From Streptomyces sp. NBC_00258 (GTDB lineage: Bacteria > Actinomycetota > Actinomycetes > Streptomycetales > Streptomycetaceae), in contig NZ_CP108081.1 in assembly GCF_036182465.1 (NCBI RefSeq), positions 5,642,001-5,706,000 on the forward strand: 64,000 nt of DNA. The letters run 5' to 3'. A program made the translations under genes and the position numbers. Below the pieces are notes generated by a model that saw nothing but the letters and a program-made list of their open reading frames with translations, did no database searches and had not been told where the DNA came from. Shown here piece by piece: positions 24,424-33,183 of this stretch (the first letter of the stretch is position 1; each line of letters opens with the position of its first letter).

Positions 24424-26298
24424 TCACGCCTCGGCCGCCGACATTCTCGCGGTCGCGGCCTCCCGCGGGCCGGGCACCCCTTCGATGCGGGCCTGCTGGA
24501 GGTTCGTGAGCCGTCGCACGAAGAGGATGGCCAGTACGGCGGTCACGATGCCGATGAAGTTGGCCGCCTGTGAGGTGACGATGGTGTCCGTGGCCGCGAC
24601 GGCCAGGTCCCTGTCGTACCAGCTGGCCCACGAGTCGTTCGCGTACGCCAGGAAGTAGGCGAGCCAGAACCACCACCACATGTGCAGGCGCCACCGTCCG
24701 GCGCCGGCCGGCCTGCCGGTCGTCGCCGTCCAGATGTCGTTGCCGATCTGCTTGGGCATGTAGAGGTTGACGACCGGGATGAACCACGAACCGGCCGCCA
24801 TACCGGACGCGTGGCGGACGCGGCCCGGCTCGAAGGCCTCGGCGTTGAACCGGCTGCGCTGGAACCAGAACGCCCACACGATCACCACCGCGATGCCCAC
24901 GAACACGGTGAGCACCTCGGTCCCCAGCGACGCGACGCTCAGGTACTTGTAGTCCTCGATGAGGTCGGTGGCGGACGTACTGGCCGCCGCGGAGAGCCGG
25001 GAGTAGGCCACCGCGAGGACGGCGGTCCGCAGCAGCAGCGGCACGACGAAGAGGGCGAGCAGGATGGCCAGGGCGATCGAGAGCCCACGGGTCGAGCGAG
25101 GGGTGATCGGACGGGAGCCGTGGGCGGGAGCGGAGAAGTGCGGGGCCTGGAGATGACCCGGGGGCGGGCTGTGGGGGTGGAAGCCGCCGGGGAGCGGGCT
25201 CTGCGGGTGGAGGCTGCCGGGGGGCGGGCTCTGCCACGAGGGCGCCGTCGGGGAGTACGCGAGGGGAGGACCGAAGCCCGGTATGGGGCTCGATGCCGGT
25301 GCGGGGCCCGGTATCTGCACAGGAGGGCTCGAACCGGGCACGGGACCCGGCGTCGGCACGGGGCTCTGAGGGTCCTCGCTGTCCAGAAGGCGTACGGCGT
25401 GTCTGCCCAGTTCCGCCAGCACCTCGCCGGGCAGCCACGCGCCGCCCCTGCCCTCTCTGCCGCCCGGTGCGCCCGGCATCTCCTCGACCGACGCCAACAG
25501 CGTTTCCAGTGAGGGACGTTGGGCGGGGTCCTTCGCGAGACAGGCCGCGATCAGTCCCTGCCACGACTCGGGTATCCCCTCGAGATCCGCCTCCTCCTCC
25601 GCGATGCGGAAGAGCAGCGAGTGGATCCCGCCCTCGGCGGTACCGAAGGGCAGCCGCCCCGTCACGGTGTACGCCAGCAGGGCACCGAGGCAGAAGACGT
25701 CGCTCGCGAACGTCACGCGCTCCCCGCGCACCTGCTCGGGCGCCATGAAGCCCGGGGACCCCACGAGGGCCCCGGTCCTGGTGAGTCCGTCGGCGGACTG
25801 CACGGCCGTGTCGAGGGCGCGCGCGATGCCGAAGTCGATGACGCGGGGCCCGTCGATCGTCACCAGCACGTTGGAGGGCTTGAGGTCGCGGTGCACGAGC
25901 CCGGCGCCGTGGATGGCCTGGAGCGCGCGGATGAGCCCGATCGCCAGCGCGCGCACGGAGTTCGGGGGCAGCGGCCCGTACTGCTTGTCCACCACCTCGG
26001 CGAGCGAGGGTCCGGCGACGTAGCCGGTGGCGACCCAGGGCGTCGGCGCCTCGGTGTCGGCGTCGAGCACGGGTGCCGTCCACTCGCCGCCGACCCGCTG
26101 GGCCGCCTTCACCTCCTGCGCGAACCGCCGTCTGAAGTCCGGCGTGCGGGCCAGCTCCTCCTTGACGACCTTGACCGCGACCGTACGGCCGCGCTCGGAA
26201 CGGGCCAGGTACACCCGCCCCATGCCGCCCTCACCGAGCCTGCCGAGCAGTCGATATCCACCGATCCAGCCCGGATCAGCCGGGTCCAACCCGTCCAT
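24424..26298 (-). CDS. Ser/Thr protein kinase with C-terminal DUF4328 membrane domain
   Basis: A 624-aa Hanks-type kinase. ATG 26298 has AAGGAGC 5 nt upstream. The kinase domain (about 12-265) has the glycine loop LGEGGMGRVYLAR, Lys in VAVKVV, catalytic HRDLKPSN, DFGIA and APEQ, so it should be active. A Pro/Ser/Gly-rich linker (about 305-420) leads to a four-helix membrane module containing NAEAFEPGRVRHASG and FIPVVNLYMPKQ, the DUF4328 pattern. The kinase therefore faces the cytoplasm, with a membrane sensor of unknown ligand. A tandem 18-bp repeat lies upstream, and a decayed kinase fragment lies downstream. Confidence 0.92.
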   Translation of the reverse strand: MDGLDPADPGWIGGYRLLGRLGEGGMGRVYLARSERGRTVAVKVVKEELARTPDFRRRFAQEVKAAQRVGGEWTAPVLDADTEAPTPWVATGYVAGPSLAEVVDKQYGPLPPNSVRALAIGLIRALQAIHGAGLVHRDLKPSNVLVTIDGPRVIDFGIARALDTAVQSADGLTRTGALVGSPGFMAPEQVRGERVTFASDVFCLGALLAYTVTGRLPFGTAEGGIHSLLFRIAEEEADLEGIPESWQGLIAACLAKDPAQRPSLETLLASVEEMPGAPGGREGRGGAWLPGEVLAELGRHAVRLLDSEDPQSPVPTPGPVPGSSPPVQIPGPAPASSPIPGFGPPLAYSPTAPSWQSPPPGSLHPQSPLPGGFHPHSPPPGHLQAPHFSAPAHGSRPITPRSTRGLSIALAILLALFVVPLLLRTAVLAVAYSRLSAAASTSATDLIEDYKYLSVASLGTEVLTVFVGIAVVIVWAFWFQRSRFNAEAFEPGRVRHASGMAAGSWFIPVVNLYMPKQIGNDIWTATTGRPAGAGRWRLHMWWWFWLAYFLAYANDSWASWYDRDLAVAATDTIVTSQAANFIGIVTAVLAILFVRRLTNLQQARIEGVPGPREAATARMSAAEA

Positions 26299-26368
26299 GC
26301 ATGCTCCTTCTCCCCCGGCGGCGCGTTCGCCTGAGGATAGGGGAGGGGAGCGAGTGACGTGTGGGAGA

Positions 26369-26459
26369 CCTGTGTCTATCAACTGCCCTGTGCCTATTGG
26401 CAGTCGTGTGCCCTGTCGGCAGTCCTGTGCCTGCTGCCGGTCCTGCGCCTATCGGCAGT
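26369..26459. repeat. Five imperfect 18-bp tandem repeats upstream of the kinase
   Basis: Units such as CCTGTGCCTATTGGCAGT and CCTGCGCCTATCGGCAGT repeat at 26369, 26387, 26405 (19 bp), 26424 and 26442. The last unit contains the stop codon of the TAP-like peptidase gene (26449-26451). Confidence 0.85.
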
Positions 26460-27960
26460 ACGTGTCCCTGGCGGGCCGTTCCCCCGTGGCCAGGTAGCGG
26501 GTGACGGTCGCGTCCCCGCAGGCGTTGCCGTTGCCGAGGTAGGCGTCGTGTCCGGTGGAGTCCACGGTCACCATGACGGCGCGCTTGCCGAGGGCCGCGC
26601 GGAGTTCGCGGGCGCCGGCGAGGGGGGCGGCGGGGTCGCGCTCGTTCTGGACCATGAGGATGGTGGAGGGTCCGCGGTCGGTGATCCGTACCGAGTCCTG
26701 CTTCTGCGGATACGGCCAGGCGGCGCAGAGGGTCGCGTTCCTCGGCATTCCGGCGGTCAGCGGGTACTTGGCGCGGCTCTCGTCGACCTCCTTCTGGTAG
26801 CGGGCGGCCGACGCGGGCCACTTCCCCTCGTTGCAGAAGGTCGCGGAGGCGACGGCGAGGCCGTTCTGCAGCAGCGCCTCCGGGGGCGGCTCGGGCGCGG
26901 GCGGGACGGTGCCCTTCCGGGCGGCGAGGATCAACTGGGCGGCCGCCGGGAACCCTTCGGGGTCGTAGAACGCGTCGATCAGGCTCTGCCGCAGCACGTT
27001 GCCGTTCAGCTCGGCCGGATTGGCGCCGGGCCAGGGGATGGGCTCGCGGTCGAGGCGTGCGGCGAGCCGCAGGAACATCGGCCGCACCTCGGCCGCCGTG
27101 CCGGCCAGCCGGTACGGATTCCCGGGCGCCGAGGCCCACTTGGCGAACTCGGGGAAGACGTCCTCGACGCCCTTCTCGAACCCGGCCCACAAGCCACGGG
27201 AGACGAGGCCGTCATGGGAGTCCGCGTTGGCGTCCAGATTGCTGTCCAGCACGAACCGGTCGGTGCGGTGCGGGAACAACTGGCTGTAGACGGCGCCGAG
27301 ATACGAGCCGTATGAGACACCCCAGGCGGACAGCTTCCGCTCGCCGAGCGCCGCCCGGATGCGGTCGACGTCATGCGCGTTGGCGACGGTGTCGATGTGC
27401 CGCATCAGCTCCCCGCCGTTGCGCTCGCAGGCAGCGGCCATCCGCCGGGCGGCGGTCATGTTCCCGGCGACGGACCCGTCCGGGCCGACGGGCCACGGCC
27501 GGAACACGGACGCGGCCAGGTCCCGCCCCTCGAACCCACAACTCACCGGCGTGGAACGCCCGTTGCCCCGGGGATCGAACACGACCAGGTCGTACTTCTC
27601 CCGCACCTCCCGTGGCAGCGTCCGCGCCTTCGCCGACTGTTCTTCGAGGCTGCTGCCACCGGGACCTCCGGGTATCAGCAGCAGGACCCCGCGGCGTACG
27701 GCCGGCTTCTCGCTCCGGATGCGGGAGACCGCGATGCCGATCTTCTCGCCCTCGGGGTGGGCGTGGTCCATGGGCACGTCGACGGTCGCGCACTCCTGCC
27801 GCGGGCCGAACCCGCTCCCCTCGCACTTCGCCCAGTCGAGGGGCTTGGCCCGTACGGCAGTCGGGGCGGTCGAAGCGGTCGCGGTGAGCGGCAGGGTGAG
27901 CCCGAGCACCACGCCGGAGACGGCGGTCAGGGCGATGTTTCGCTTGCTCTTCTTCATCAT
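26449..27960 (-). CDS. Secreted alpha/beta-hydrolase, TAP-like (tripeptidyl aminopeptidase type)
   Basis: A 503-aa exported serine peptidase. ATG 27960 gives a Sec signal (MMKKSKRNIALTAVSGVVLGLTLPLTATAS). The fold reads LLLIPGGPGGSS (oxyanion region), FDPRGNGRSTPVSC and the nucleophile elbow WGVSYGSYLG, with Asp in NERDPAAPL and His in STGHDAYLG. This is the layout of Streptomyces SlpD/SlpE and tripeptidyl aminopeptidases, which cut tripeptides from protein N-termini. It sits downstream of a TetR gene (123 bp), but no operator link is seen. Confidence 0.9.
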   Translation of the reverse strand: MMKKSKRNIALTAVSGVVLGLTLPLTATASTAPTAVRAKPLDWAKCEGSGFGPRQECATVDVPMDHAHPEGEKIGIAVSRIRSEKPAVRRGVLLLIPGGPGGSSLEEQSAKARTLPREVREKYDLVVFDPRGNGRSTPVSCGFEGRDLAASVFRPWPVGPDGSVAGNMTAARRMAAACERNGGELMRHIDTVANAHDVDRIRAALGERKLSAWGVSYGSYLGAVYSQLFPHRTDRFVLDSNLDANADSHDGLVSRGLWAGFEKGVEDVFPEFAKWASAPGNPYRLAGTAAEVRPMFLRLAARLDREPIPWPGANPAELNGNVLRQSLIDAFYDPEGFPAAAQLILAARKGTVPPAPEPPPEALLQNGLAVASATFCNEGKWPASAARYQKEVDESRAKYPLTAGMPRNATLCAAWPYPQKQDSVRITDRGPSTILMVQNERDPAAPLAGARELRAALGKRAVMVTVDSTGHDAYLGNGNACGDATVTRYLATGERPARDTYCR

Positions 27961-28082
27961 GGGAAAGAGCCTCGCGAATCCGCGCCGACCCGCCCATCCG
28001 GCCACCCGGCCTCTGCGCACGGCGGTTTCCCGAACCGGCGGCATCGCGGGAGAGGAGCCTGCGCCGGCCCGGCACGGCGTGG

Positions 28083-28730
28083 TCAGTGCCTGAGCAGGTC
28101 GTCCAGTTCGGCCTCGTACAGCAGCGCGGGGTCGAAGCGCATCCCGGTGAAGTGACCGGCGAGTTCCAGCGACAGAACGCCGTGCAGCCGGGTCCAGAAG
28201 GCCAGGCCCCGGTGGAGGGCCGCGGGCGGGGCGGGGTGGCCGGCCGCCCACTGGCGGTGGCTTTCGAGGTGGGTGTCGAACGGCGTCGCGGGACCGTCCG
28301 AGGGCAGTGCGGCGCAGGCGTCGAGCAGGGTCACCATGATGTCCTGCGCGATTCCGGTGACGTCGTCCGGCGCGTGGTAGCCGGGTACGGGCGTGCCGTA
28401 GATGAGGAAGTAGCGGTGGGGGTCCGCGAGGGCCCACTCGCGCAGGGCGTGCGCGAGCGCGGTGAGGCCGGCGCCGGATTCGGCGGTCGCCTTGAGGTTG
28501 TCGGCGAGGCTGCCGTACGCGTCCCTGATCAGCTCGGTGATCAGCTCGTCGCGGCCGGCGAAGTACCGGTAGAGCGCGGGGCCGCTCATGCCCATCTGCT
28601 TGGCGATCGCGTTGAGGGAGAGCGCGGTCGCGCCCGCCGTGGCGATCTGCTCCCACGCGCGTTCCTTGATCTCCGTACGCACCTGGGTGCGGTAGCGCTC
28701 CCGCGGGGTCGTCGTACCGGTCTCCGCCAT
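28083..28730 (-). CDS. TetR-family regulator, divergent from a zinc-type dehydrogenase gene
   Basis: A 215-aa repressor candidate. The N-terminal HTH is SLNAIAKQMGMSGPALYRYFAGRDELITELI; a TetR_C domain follows (about 90-205). ATG 28730 has GGCAGG upstream. It shares a 174-bp intergenic region with the dehydrogenase at 28905, where the palindrome AGTTATAACT (28831-28840) overlaps a good -10, so it probably controls that gene and itself. The ligand is unknown. Confidence 0.92.
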   Translation of the reverse strand: MAETGTTTPRERYRTQVRTEIKERAWEQIATAGATALSLNAIAKQMGMSGPALYRYFAGRDELITELIRDAYGSLADNLKATAESGAGLTALAHALREWALADPHRYFLIYGTPVPGYHAPDDVTGIAQDIMVTLLDACAALPSDGPATPFDTHLESHRQWAAGHPAPPAALHRGLAFWTRLHGVLSLELAGHFTGMRFDPALLYEAELDDLLRH

Positions 28731-28809
28731 GACCTGCCGCCTTCCGTACCCGTGGGGGCACCCGATGGATACATGCTCAAGATTTAGTTAGAGGCTATCA
28801 CTGAACCTC

Positions 28810-28840
28810 TTGACGTCACCTTTCTCGCGGAGTTATAACT
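28810..28840 (+). promoter_or_regulatory. Promoter and candidate operator for the MDR dehydrogenase
   Basis: TTGACG (28810-28815), an 18-bp spacer and TATAAC (28834-28839) form a vegetative-type promoter. The perfect 10-bp palindrome AGTTATAACT (28831-28840) covers the -10, as expected for repression by the divergent TetR. Confidence 0.6.
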
Positions 28841-28904
28841 TCTAACAGAAGCGAGAGCCAGTAGCTCACGTGGAACCCGAACACAGAGCGCAGTGGAGGA
28901 AGCC

Positions 28905-29936
28905 ATGAACGCCGAAGCACTCGTCGAGGTCGTCCTGCCGGGCAAGGTCGAGCCGGAGGGGCTGGAGATCCGGCACGGAGCCGTCCCCGCCGCGGGCCCC
29001 GGCCAGGTCGTGATCCGGATGGAGGCGACCGGCGTCTCCTTCGCCGAGCAGCAGATGCGCCGCGGCAGGTACTACGACCAGCCGCCGTTCCCCTTCGTGC
29101 CCGGCTACGACCTGGTCGGGACCGTGGCGGCGACCGGTGAGGGTGTCGAGCCGGGCCTGGCCGGCACCCGGGTGGCCGCGCTGGTCAAGGTCGGCGGCTG
29201 GGCCAGCCACGTACTCGTCGACGCGGCGGACGTGGTGCCGGTGCCCGACGGGGTCGGCGCGGCGGAGGCGGAGACGCTGGTGGTCAACGGCATCACCGCC
29301 TGGCAGATGCTGCACCGCAAGGCACGCGTCCGCGCCGGGCAGACCGTCCTGGTGCTCGGCGCCAACGGCGGCGTCGGCTCGGTCCTGGTCCAGTTCGCCC
29401 GGGCCGCGGGCGTCAAGGTCATCGGCACGGCGTCCGCGCGCCACCACGACGCACTGCGGGCCCTGGGCGTCATCCCCGTCGACTACCGCACCGAGGACAT
29501 CCCCGCCCGGGTCCGTGAACTCGCCCCCGGTGGAGTGGACGCCGTCTTCGACCACGTCGGCGGCCGGGGCCTCGTCGACTCCTGGCGCCTGCTCGCGCCC
29601 GGCGGCACGCTCGTCTCCTACGGCACCGCCTCCACCCGGGACGACGATGGCTCCAAGCAGTTGCCCGTACTCAAACTGCTCGGCCGGATCTGGCTGTGGA
29701 ACGCGCTGCCCAACGGCCGCCGCGCGTACTTCTTCAACCTCTGGGCCGGGCGCGCCCTGACCGGGAACCGTTTCCGGGCCCGGCTGCGCGCCGACCTCAC
29801 CCAGGTCCTGGAGGCCCTCCAGCGCGGTGAGATCACACCCCAGATCGCCGCGCGGCTGCCACTCTCCCGCATCGCCGACGCCCTGCGCCTGGCCGAGTCG
29901 GGCACCGTCGCCGGAAAGATCGTCCTGAACCCGTAG
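28905..29936 (+). CDS. Medium-chain dehydrogenase/quinone oxidoreductase-like protein
   Basis: A 343-aa NADPH-dependent oxidoreductase of the MDR superfamily. ATG 28905 follows GGAGG (28895-28899). The GroES-like half ends in PFVPGYDLVGTV; the Rossmann half has VLVLGANGGVGSVLVQFARAAGVKVIGTAS. No structural-zinc Cys set is present, which points to the quinone/enone reductase branch. Divergent from and probably repressed by the TetR at 28083. The natural substrate is unknown. Confidence 0.88.
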   Translation: MNAEALVEVVLPGKVEPEGLEIRHGAVPAAGPGQVVIRMEATGVSFAEQQMRRGRYYDQPPFPFVPGYDLVGTVAATGEGVEPGLAGTRVAALVKVGGWASHVLVDAADVVPVPDGVGAAEAETLVVNGITAWQMLHRKARVRAGQTVLVLGANGGVGSVLVQFARAAGVKVIGTASARHHDALRALGVIPVDYRTEDIPARVRELAPGGVDAVFDHVGGRGLVDSWRLLAPGGTLVSYGTASTRDDDGSKQLPVLKLLGRIWLWNALPNGRRAYFFNLWAGRALTGNRFRARLRADLTQVLEALQRGEITPQIAARLPLSRIADALRLAESGTVAGKIVLNP

Positions 29937-30064
29937 AGCGTGCGCTGCCGCCACCCCGGCGGCCCGAGCCGGCCGGCCTGGCTCTATCCTCACGACCGAC
30001 CGACGGCTTCGGCCGACAGCTTCGTCAGCTACGTCATCGTCCAGGGCGAGGATCGGACAACGAC

Positions 30065-30460
30065 ATGTCGCGCTACCACGAGACCAAGTTCCGCGTCATC
30101 ACGAAGATCCAGCGGTGGGTCGCGAACCCGGTGTCCAGACTGCTGCCGTTCCAGACGCTGTTGGAGACCACGGGACGCAAGTCGGGGCTGCCGCGACGGA
30201 CGCCGGTCGGCGGGCGGCGGGTCGGCCAGGAGTTCTGGATCGTGTCCGAGTACGGCGAGAAGTCCCAGTACGTAAGGAACATCCAGGCGAACCCGAGCGT
30301 CCGGGTCCGCGACAAGGGCCGGTGGCACCACGGCACCGCCCACCTGCTGCACAAGGACGACGCCCGCACCCGCCTGAAGTCCCTGCCTCGCCTGAACAGC
30401 ACCGCGGTCCGGGCGGTCGGGACGAACCTGCTGACCGTGCGGGTGGATCTGACGGACTGA
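30065..30460 (+). CDS. F420H2-dependent nitroreductase/quinone reductase family (DDN-like)
   Basis: A 131-aa split-barrel flavin/deazaflavin oxidoreductase. FQTLLETTGRKSGLPRRTPV, FWIVSEYGEKSQYVRNIQANPSVRV and GRWHHGTAHLL match the deazaflavin-dependent nitroreductase family of actinobacteria. These reduce quinones and activate nitro drugs using F420, whose FO synthase is encoded in this window. It ends 20 bp before the convergent kinase gene. Confidence 0.88.
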   Translation: MSRYHETKFRVITKIQRWVANPVSRLLPFQTLLETTGRKSGLPRRTPVGGRRVGQEFWIVSEYGEKSQYVRNIQANPSVRVRDKGRWHHGTAHLLHKDDARTRLKSLPRLNSTAVRAVGTNLLTVRVDLTD

Positions 30461-30480
30461 GCGCGGCCGGACGGAATCGC

Positions 30481-32142
30481 CTAGGCCGCCCCTCGCCAGA
30501 CCGTCATCTCGCCGGACACGAAACCACTGTCCGGCAGCGCGGTCGACTTCACGTCGACCACGAACAGAGCGATGTCTCCGGAGGGATGCTCGAAGCAGAT
30601 CTCACTGCCGGCCGCCACAATGGCGAGCGGGAGCCTGTGGTCGGCGTCGGCGAGGGTTGCGCGACAGGATTCCAGGGTGGCGCCCGGCTTCTCGGAAGGC
30701 ACCCAGTCGACCAGACTCGTGTCGCTCTCCAGCGCGCAGGTCTGCCCGCAGACGAAGCGGATGTCCGCCTTGCGCTCCTTCGCACTCCTGTCGTCCTTGA
30801 CGTCTTCGGCGTCCTTGAGGAAGCGGTAGGGATCCTTCATGTCCAGGGGTTTCGTCGCGTTCAGCATCATCAAGGGGTACGCGATCGGTTTCGGCGGCTT
30901 GGACGCGGCCGAGGAGGGGCGTGAGCCTCCTGATGGCCGGCCTCCGCCTCCCGACCCCGAGGACGCCCCGGACGTCGATGAGGAAGCCGACGACCGTGCC
31001 GAGGACTCCTGACCGGACGTCGAGGACTCGGACGCGTTCCGGTCGCGGAGCCGGTCCGACATGTTCAGGTTCGTCCATGCCACGCCCACCGACAGCAACG
31101 AACTCACCATCACAACGACCGCAAGCATCCTGGTACGCCGCCGACCGGCCCGCCGCTCGTCCGGCACCGTCGGCTGCGGACGCCACTGCAGTTGCGGCTG
31201 CTGGAGCAACGGCATCGCGTACACCGGGGTCGGGTGGGGAACCGGGGACGGAACCGTCACCTCCGGTCCCATGACCTGCCGCCAGACGGCCGACCCCGCG
31301 CCGGCGTCGGCATCCCCACCCAGCCGCTGCCGGCACCACTCGACGATCTCCGCCGGAGTGGCCCGCTCCCCCGGATCGGCCGCGAGGCACCGGGCCATCA
31401 GCGGACGGAGCTGCGCGGGCAACACGGACAGGTCGGGTTCCGAGTGCACGATCCGGTACAGCACGCCGACCGAGTTGCCCTCCCCGTACAGCGGCTCGCC
31501 CAGTGCCGCGAACGCCGCTGTCTGGCCGAGTGCGAACACGTCGGTCGCCGCCGTGACCTCGCCCCCGGACGCCTGCTCGGGAGCCATGAACTGGGGCGTG
31601 CCGACGGTGGCTCCCGTGGCCGTGTGCGAGGTGATGCCGGAGGCCAGCGAGATGCCGAAGTCGATCACCCGCGGTCCGTCGGCGGCCAGCAGCACGTTCG
31701 ACGGCTTCAGATCCCGGTGCACGATTCCCGCGGCATGGATGGCCTGCAGGGCCTCGGCCACTCCCGCCATCAGCCACAGCACCGCGGGCACCGGCAGGGG
31801 TCCGCGCCGGGCGACAGCGTCCGCCAGCGAGGGGCCGGGCACGTACAGCGTGGCCAGCCAGGGCGGTACACCGTCCGCGTCGCCGTCGATCAGCTCCGCG
31901 GTGTACGCGCCCCGGACCCGCTGGGCCGCCTTTATCTCCCTGCGGAACCCCCGCCGGAAGATCGGGTCGTCGGCCAGCTCCGGCCGGATCACCTTGATCG
32001 CCACCGGTCGGCCGCCCTGGGTGTGCGACAGGTAGACCCGGCCCATGCCTCCCGCGCCGAGCCGGGCGGCCAGGCGGTAGCCGGCCACCGTGGGCGGATC
32101 GTCCGCCTGCAACGGCTGGAACACCTCAGTCGCGTGGTTCAT
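30481..32142 (-). CDS. Ser/Thr protein kinase with single-pass extracellular domain
   Basis: A 553-aa Hanks-type kinase. The kinase domain (about 20-285) has LGAGGMGRVYLSH, Lys in VAIKVI, HRDLKPSN, DFGISLA and APEQ. A Pro-rich linker leads to one membrane helix (MLAVVVMVSSLLSVGVAW, about 350-367), a Ser/Gly-rich stalk and an outer domain (about 420-553). That domain has four Cys (VCGQTC, LESCRA, GSEICF), likely disulfide-bonded. ATG 32142 sits behind a GGGGACGGGG stretch. The outer domain is the probable sensor; the ligand is unknown. Confidence 0.9.
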   Translation of the reverse strand: MNHATEVFQPLQADDPPTVAGYRLAARLGAGGMGRVYLSHTQGGRPVAIKVIRPELADDPIFRRGFRREIKAAQRVRGAYTAELIDGDADGVPPWLATLYVPGPSLADAVARRGPLPVPAVLWLMAGVAEALQAIHAAGIVHRDLKPSNVLLAADGPRVIDFGISLASGITSHTATGATVGTPQFMAPEQASGGEVTAATDVFALGQTAAFAALGEPLYGEGNSVGVLYRIVHSEPDLSVLPAQLRPLMARCLAADPGERATPAEIVEWCRQRLGGDADAGAGSAVWRQVMGPEVTVPSPVPHPTPVYAMPLLQQPQLQWRPQPTVPDERRAGRRRTRMLAVVVMVSSLLSVGVAWTNLNMSDRLRDRNASESSTSGQESSARSSASSSTSGASSGSGGGGRPSGGSRPSSAASKPPKPIAYPLMMLNATKPLDMKDPYRFLKDAEDVKDDRSAKERKADIRFVCGQTCALESDTSLVDWVPSEKPGATLESCRATLADADHRLPLAIVAAGSEICFEHPSGDIALFVVDVKSTALPDSGFVSGEMTVWRGAA

Positions 32143-32350
32143 CGGCCCCGTCCCCTGATTCCCTGAAACCGATGCGCCGACCAGCGGTGGCAGCCCAAAG
32201 GTCGTCCCCTGCCCGCCAAGATCGTGCGGACTGGAAATTCAAACACGGCGGCGCCGAATTTGTGACCGAGTTCGAAGGTCGACCCGGAGTTCCGGCGAAG
32301 GTCGTCGGGTCCGGCAGGGAGAGGAGAAGAAGAAGGGAGAGGAGAGCTGC

Positions 32351-33115
32351 CTAACTCCGGGGCGCGTTCGAGAGGCGGTTCAGCCACTCCGTGAGGAGGG
32401 CGTCCTCGGCGGGGCTGAGGACCGGGGCCGGGGCCTGGCGCAGGAGGGCGTTCAGACGGGCCGCTGTGGCGGGGAGGCGGGACTCGTCCGCGGCCTCTGC
32501 CGTTCCCGACGCCTCCGCCGCCGGTGTTCCCGGCGTCCCTGTCCCTGTCCCTGTCCCTGGCGAGGCCATCACGTCCGGTGTGAAGACCATGGTGTGCACC
32601 GCGTCCCGTACCCGGCGGGACACCGACACGTCGGTGAACGTCGCCGGGCGGGAGACCAGCATCAGGGCCACGCCGACGTTGGCGGACATGATGATCTGGG
32701 CGGCCAGCTCGGGGGCGAGGCGCAACTTGCCGTGTTCCGCGGCCCGTTGGAGGTCCGCCGTGAGGATGCGGTGGGACTCCAGGGCCGCCGCCGGGGGCGT
32801 ACGCATCGCCGGGGAGTTCATCAGGCGGTACAGGTTCGGGTTGTGCAGGGCGAACTCGACGTGGGTGTCCCAGCCGTCCCTCAGGTCCTGGACGGGGTCC
32901 GTGCCGGGGGCTCGGTCGCGCTTGGTCGCGAGGTACCTGTCCCAGCCGTGGTCGACGACCGCCGACAGGAGGCCCTCCTTGTCCCCGAAGTGGCGGTAGA
33001 GGGCGGGAGCGCCCACCCCTGCCGCCTCGCACACCGCCCGGGTCGAGACGTCCCCGTCCGGCGACTCGGCGACGAGGGCCGCCGCCACTTCGAGAATCCG
33101 CGCTTTCGTACTCAC
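32351..33115 (-). CDS. TetR-family regulator with Pro/Gly-rich C-terminal linker
   Basis: A 254-aa repressor. GTG 33115 (VSTKARILEVAAALVAES) fits a leaderless start: TAGCGT lies just upstream and no ribosome site is seen. The HTH is VSTRAVCEAAGVGAPALYRHFGDKEGLLSAVV. Near the C-terminus is a low-complexity GTGTGTGTPGTP run from a CCCTGT repeat. Its promoter overlaps AGCGACGCTA (33119-33128), which also occurs in the paired sites at 34966-34999. It therefore probably regulates itself and the SDR genes upstream. Confidence 0.9.
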   Translation of the reverse strand: MSTKARILEVAAALVAESPDGDVSTRAVCEAAGVGAPALYRHFGDKEGLLSAVVDHGWDRYLATKRDRAPGTDPVQDLRDGWDTHVEFALHNPNLYRLMNSPAMRTPPAAALESHRILTADLQRAAEHGKLRLAPELAAQIIMSANVGVALMLVSRPATFTDVSVSRRVRDAVHTMVFTPDVMASPGTGTGTGTPGTPAAEASGTAEAADESRLPATAARLNALLRQAPAPVLSPAEDALLTEWLNRLSNAPRS

Positions 33116-33117
33116 GG

Positions 33118-33130
33118 GAGCGACGCTAAC
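33118..33130 (-). promoter_or_regulatory. Leaderless promoter and autoregulatory operator of the TetR gene
   Basis: GAGCGACGCTAAC shares the 10-mer AGCGACGCTA with the site at 34966-34978. On the minus strand it reads TTAGCGTCGCTC, with TAGCGT acting as -10 right before GTG 33115. Confidence 0.6.
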
Positions 33131-33183
33131 CGAAGGGGCACCGCCGGAGGACACCTGGTCCCCCGGGGCCGTGCGGCCCCCTC

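Noticed and set aside
26369..26459. CRISPR-like array
   Set aside because: The 18-bp units are contiguous, with no spacers and no cas genes nearby.
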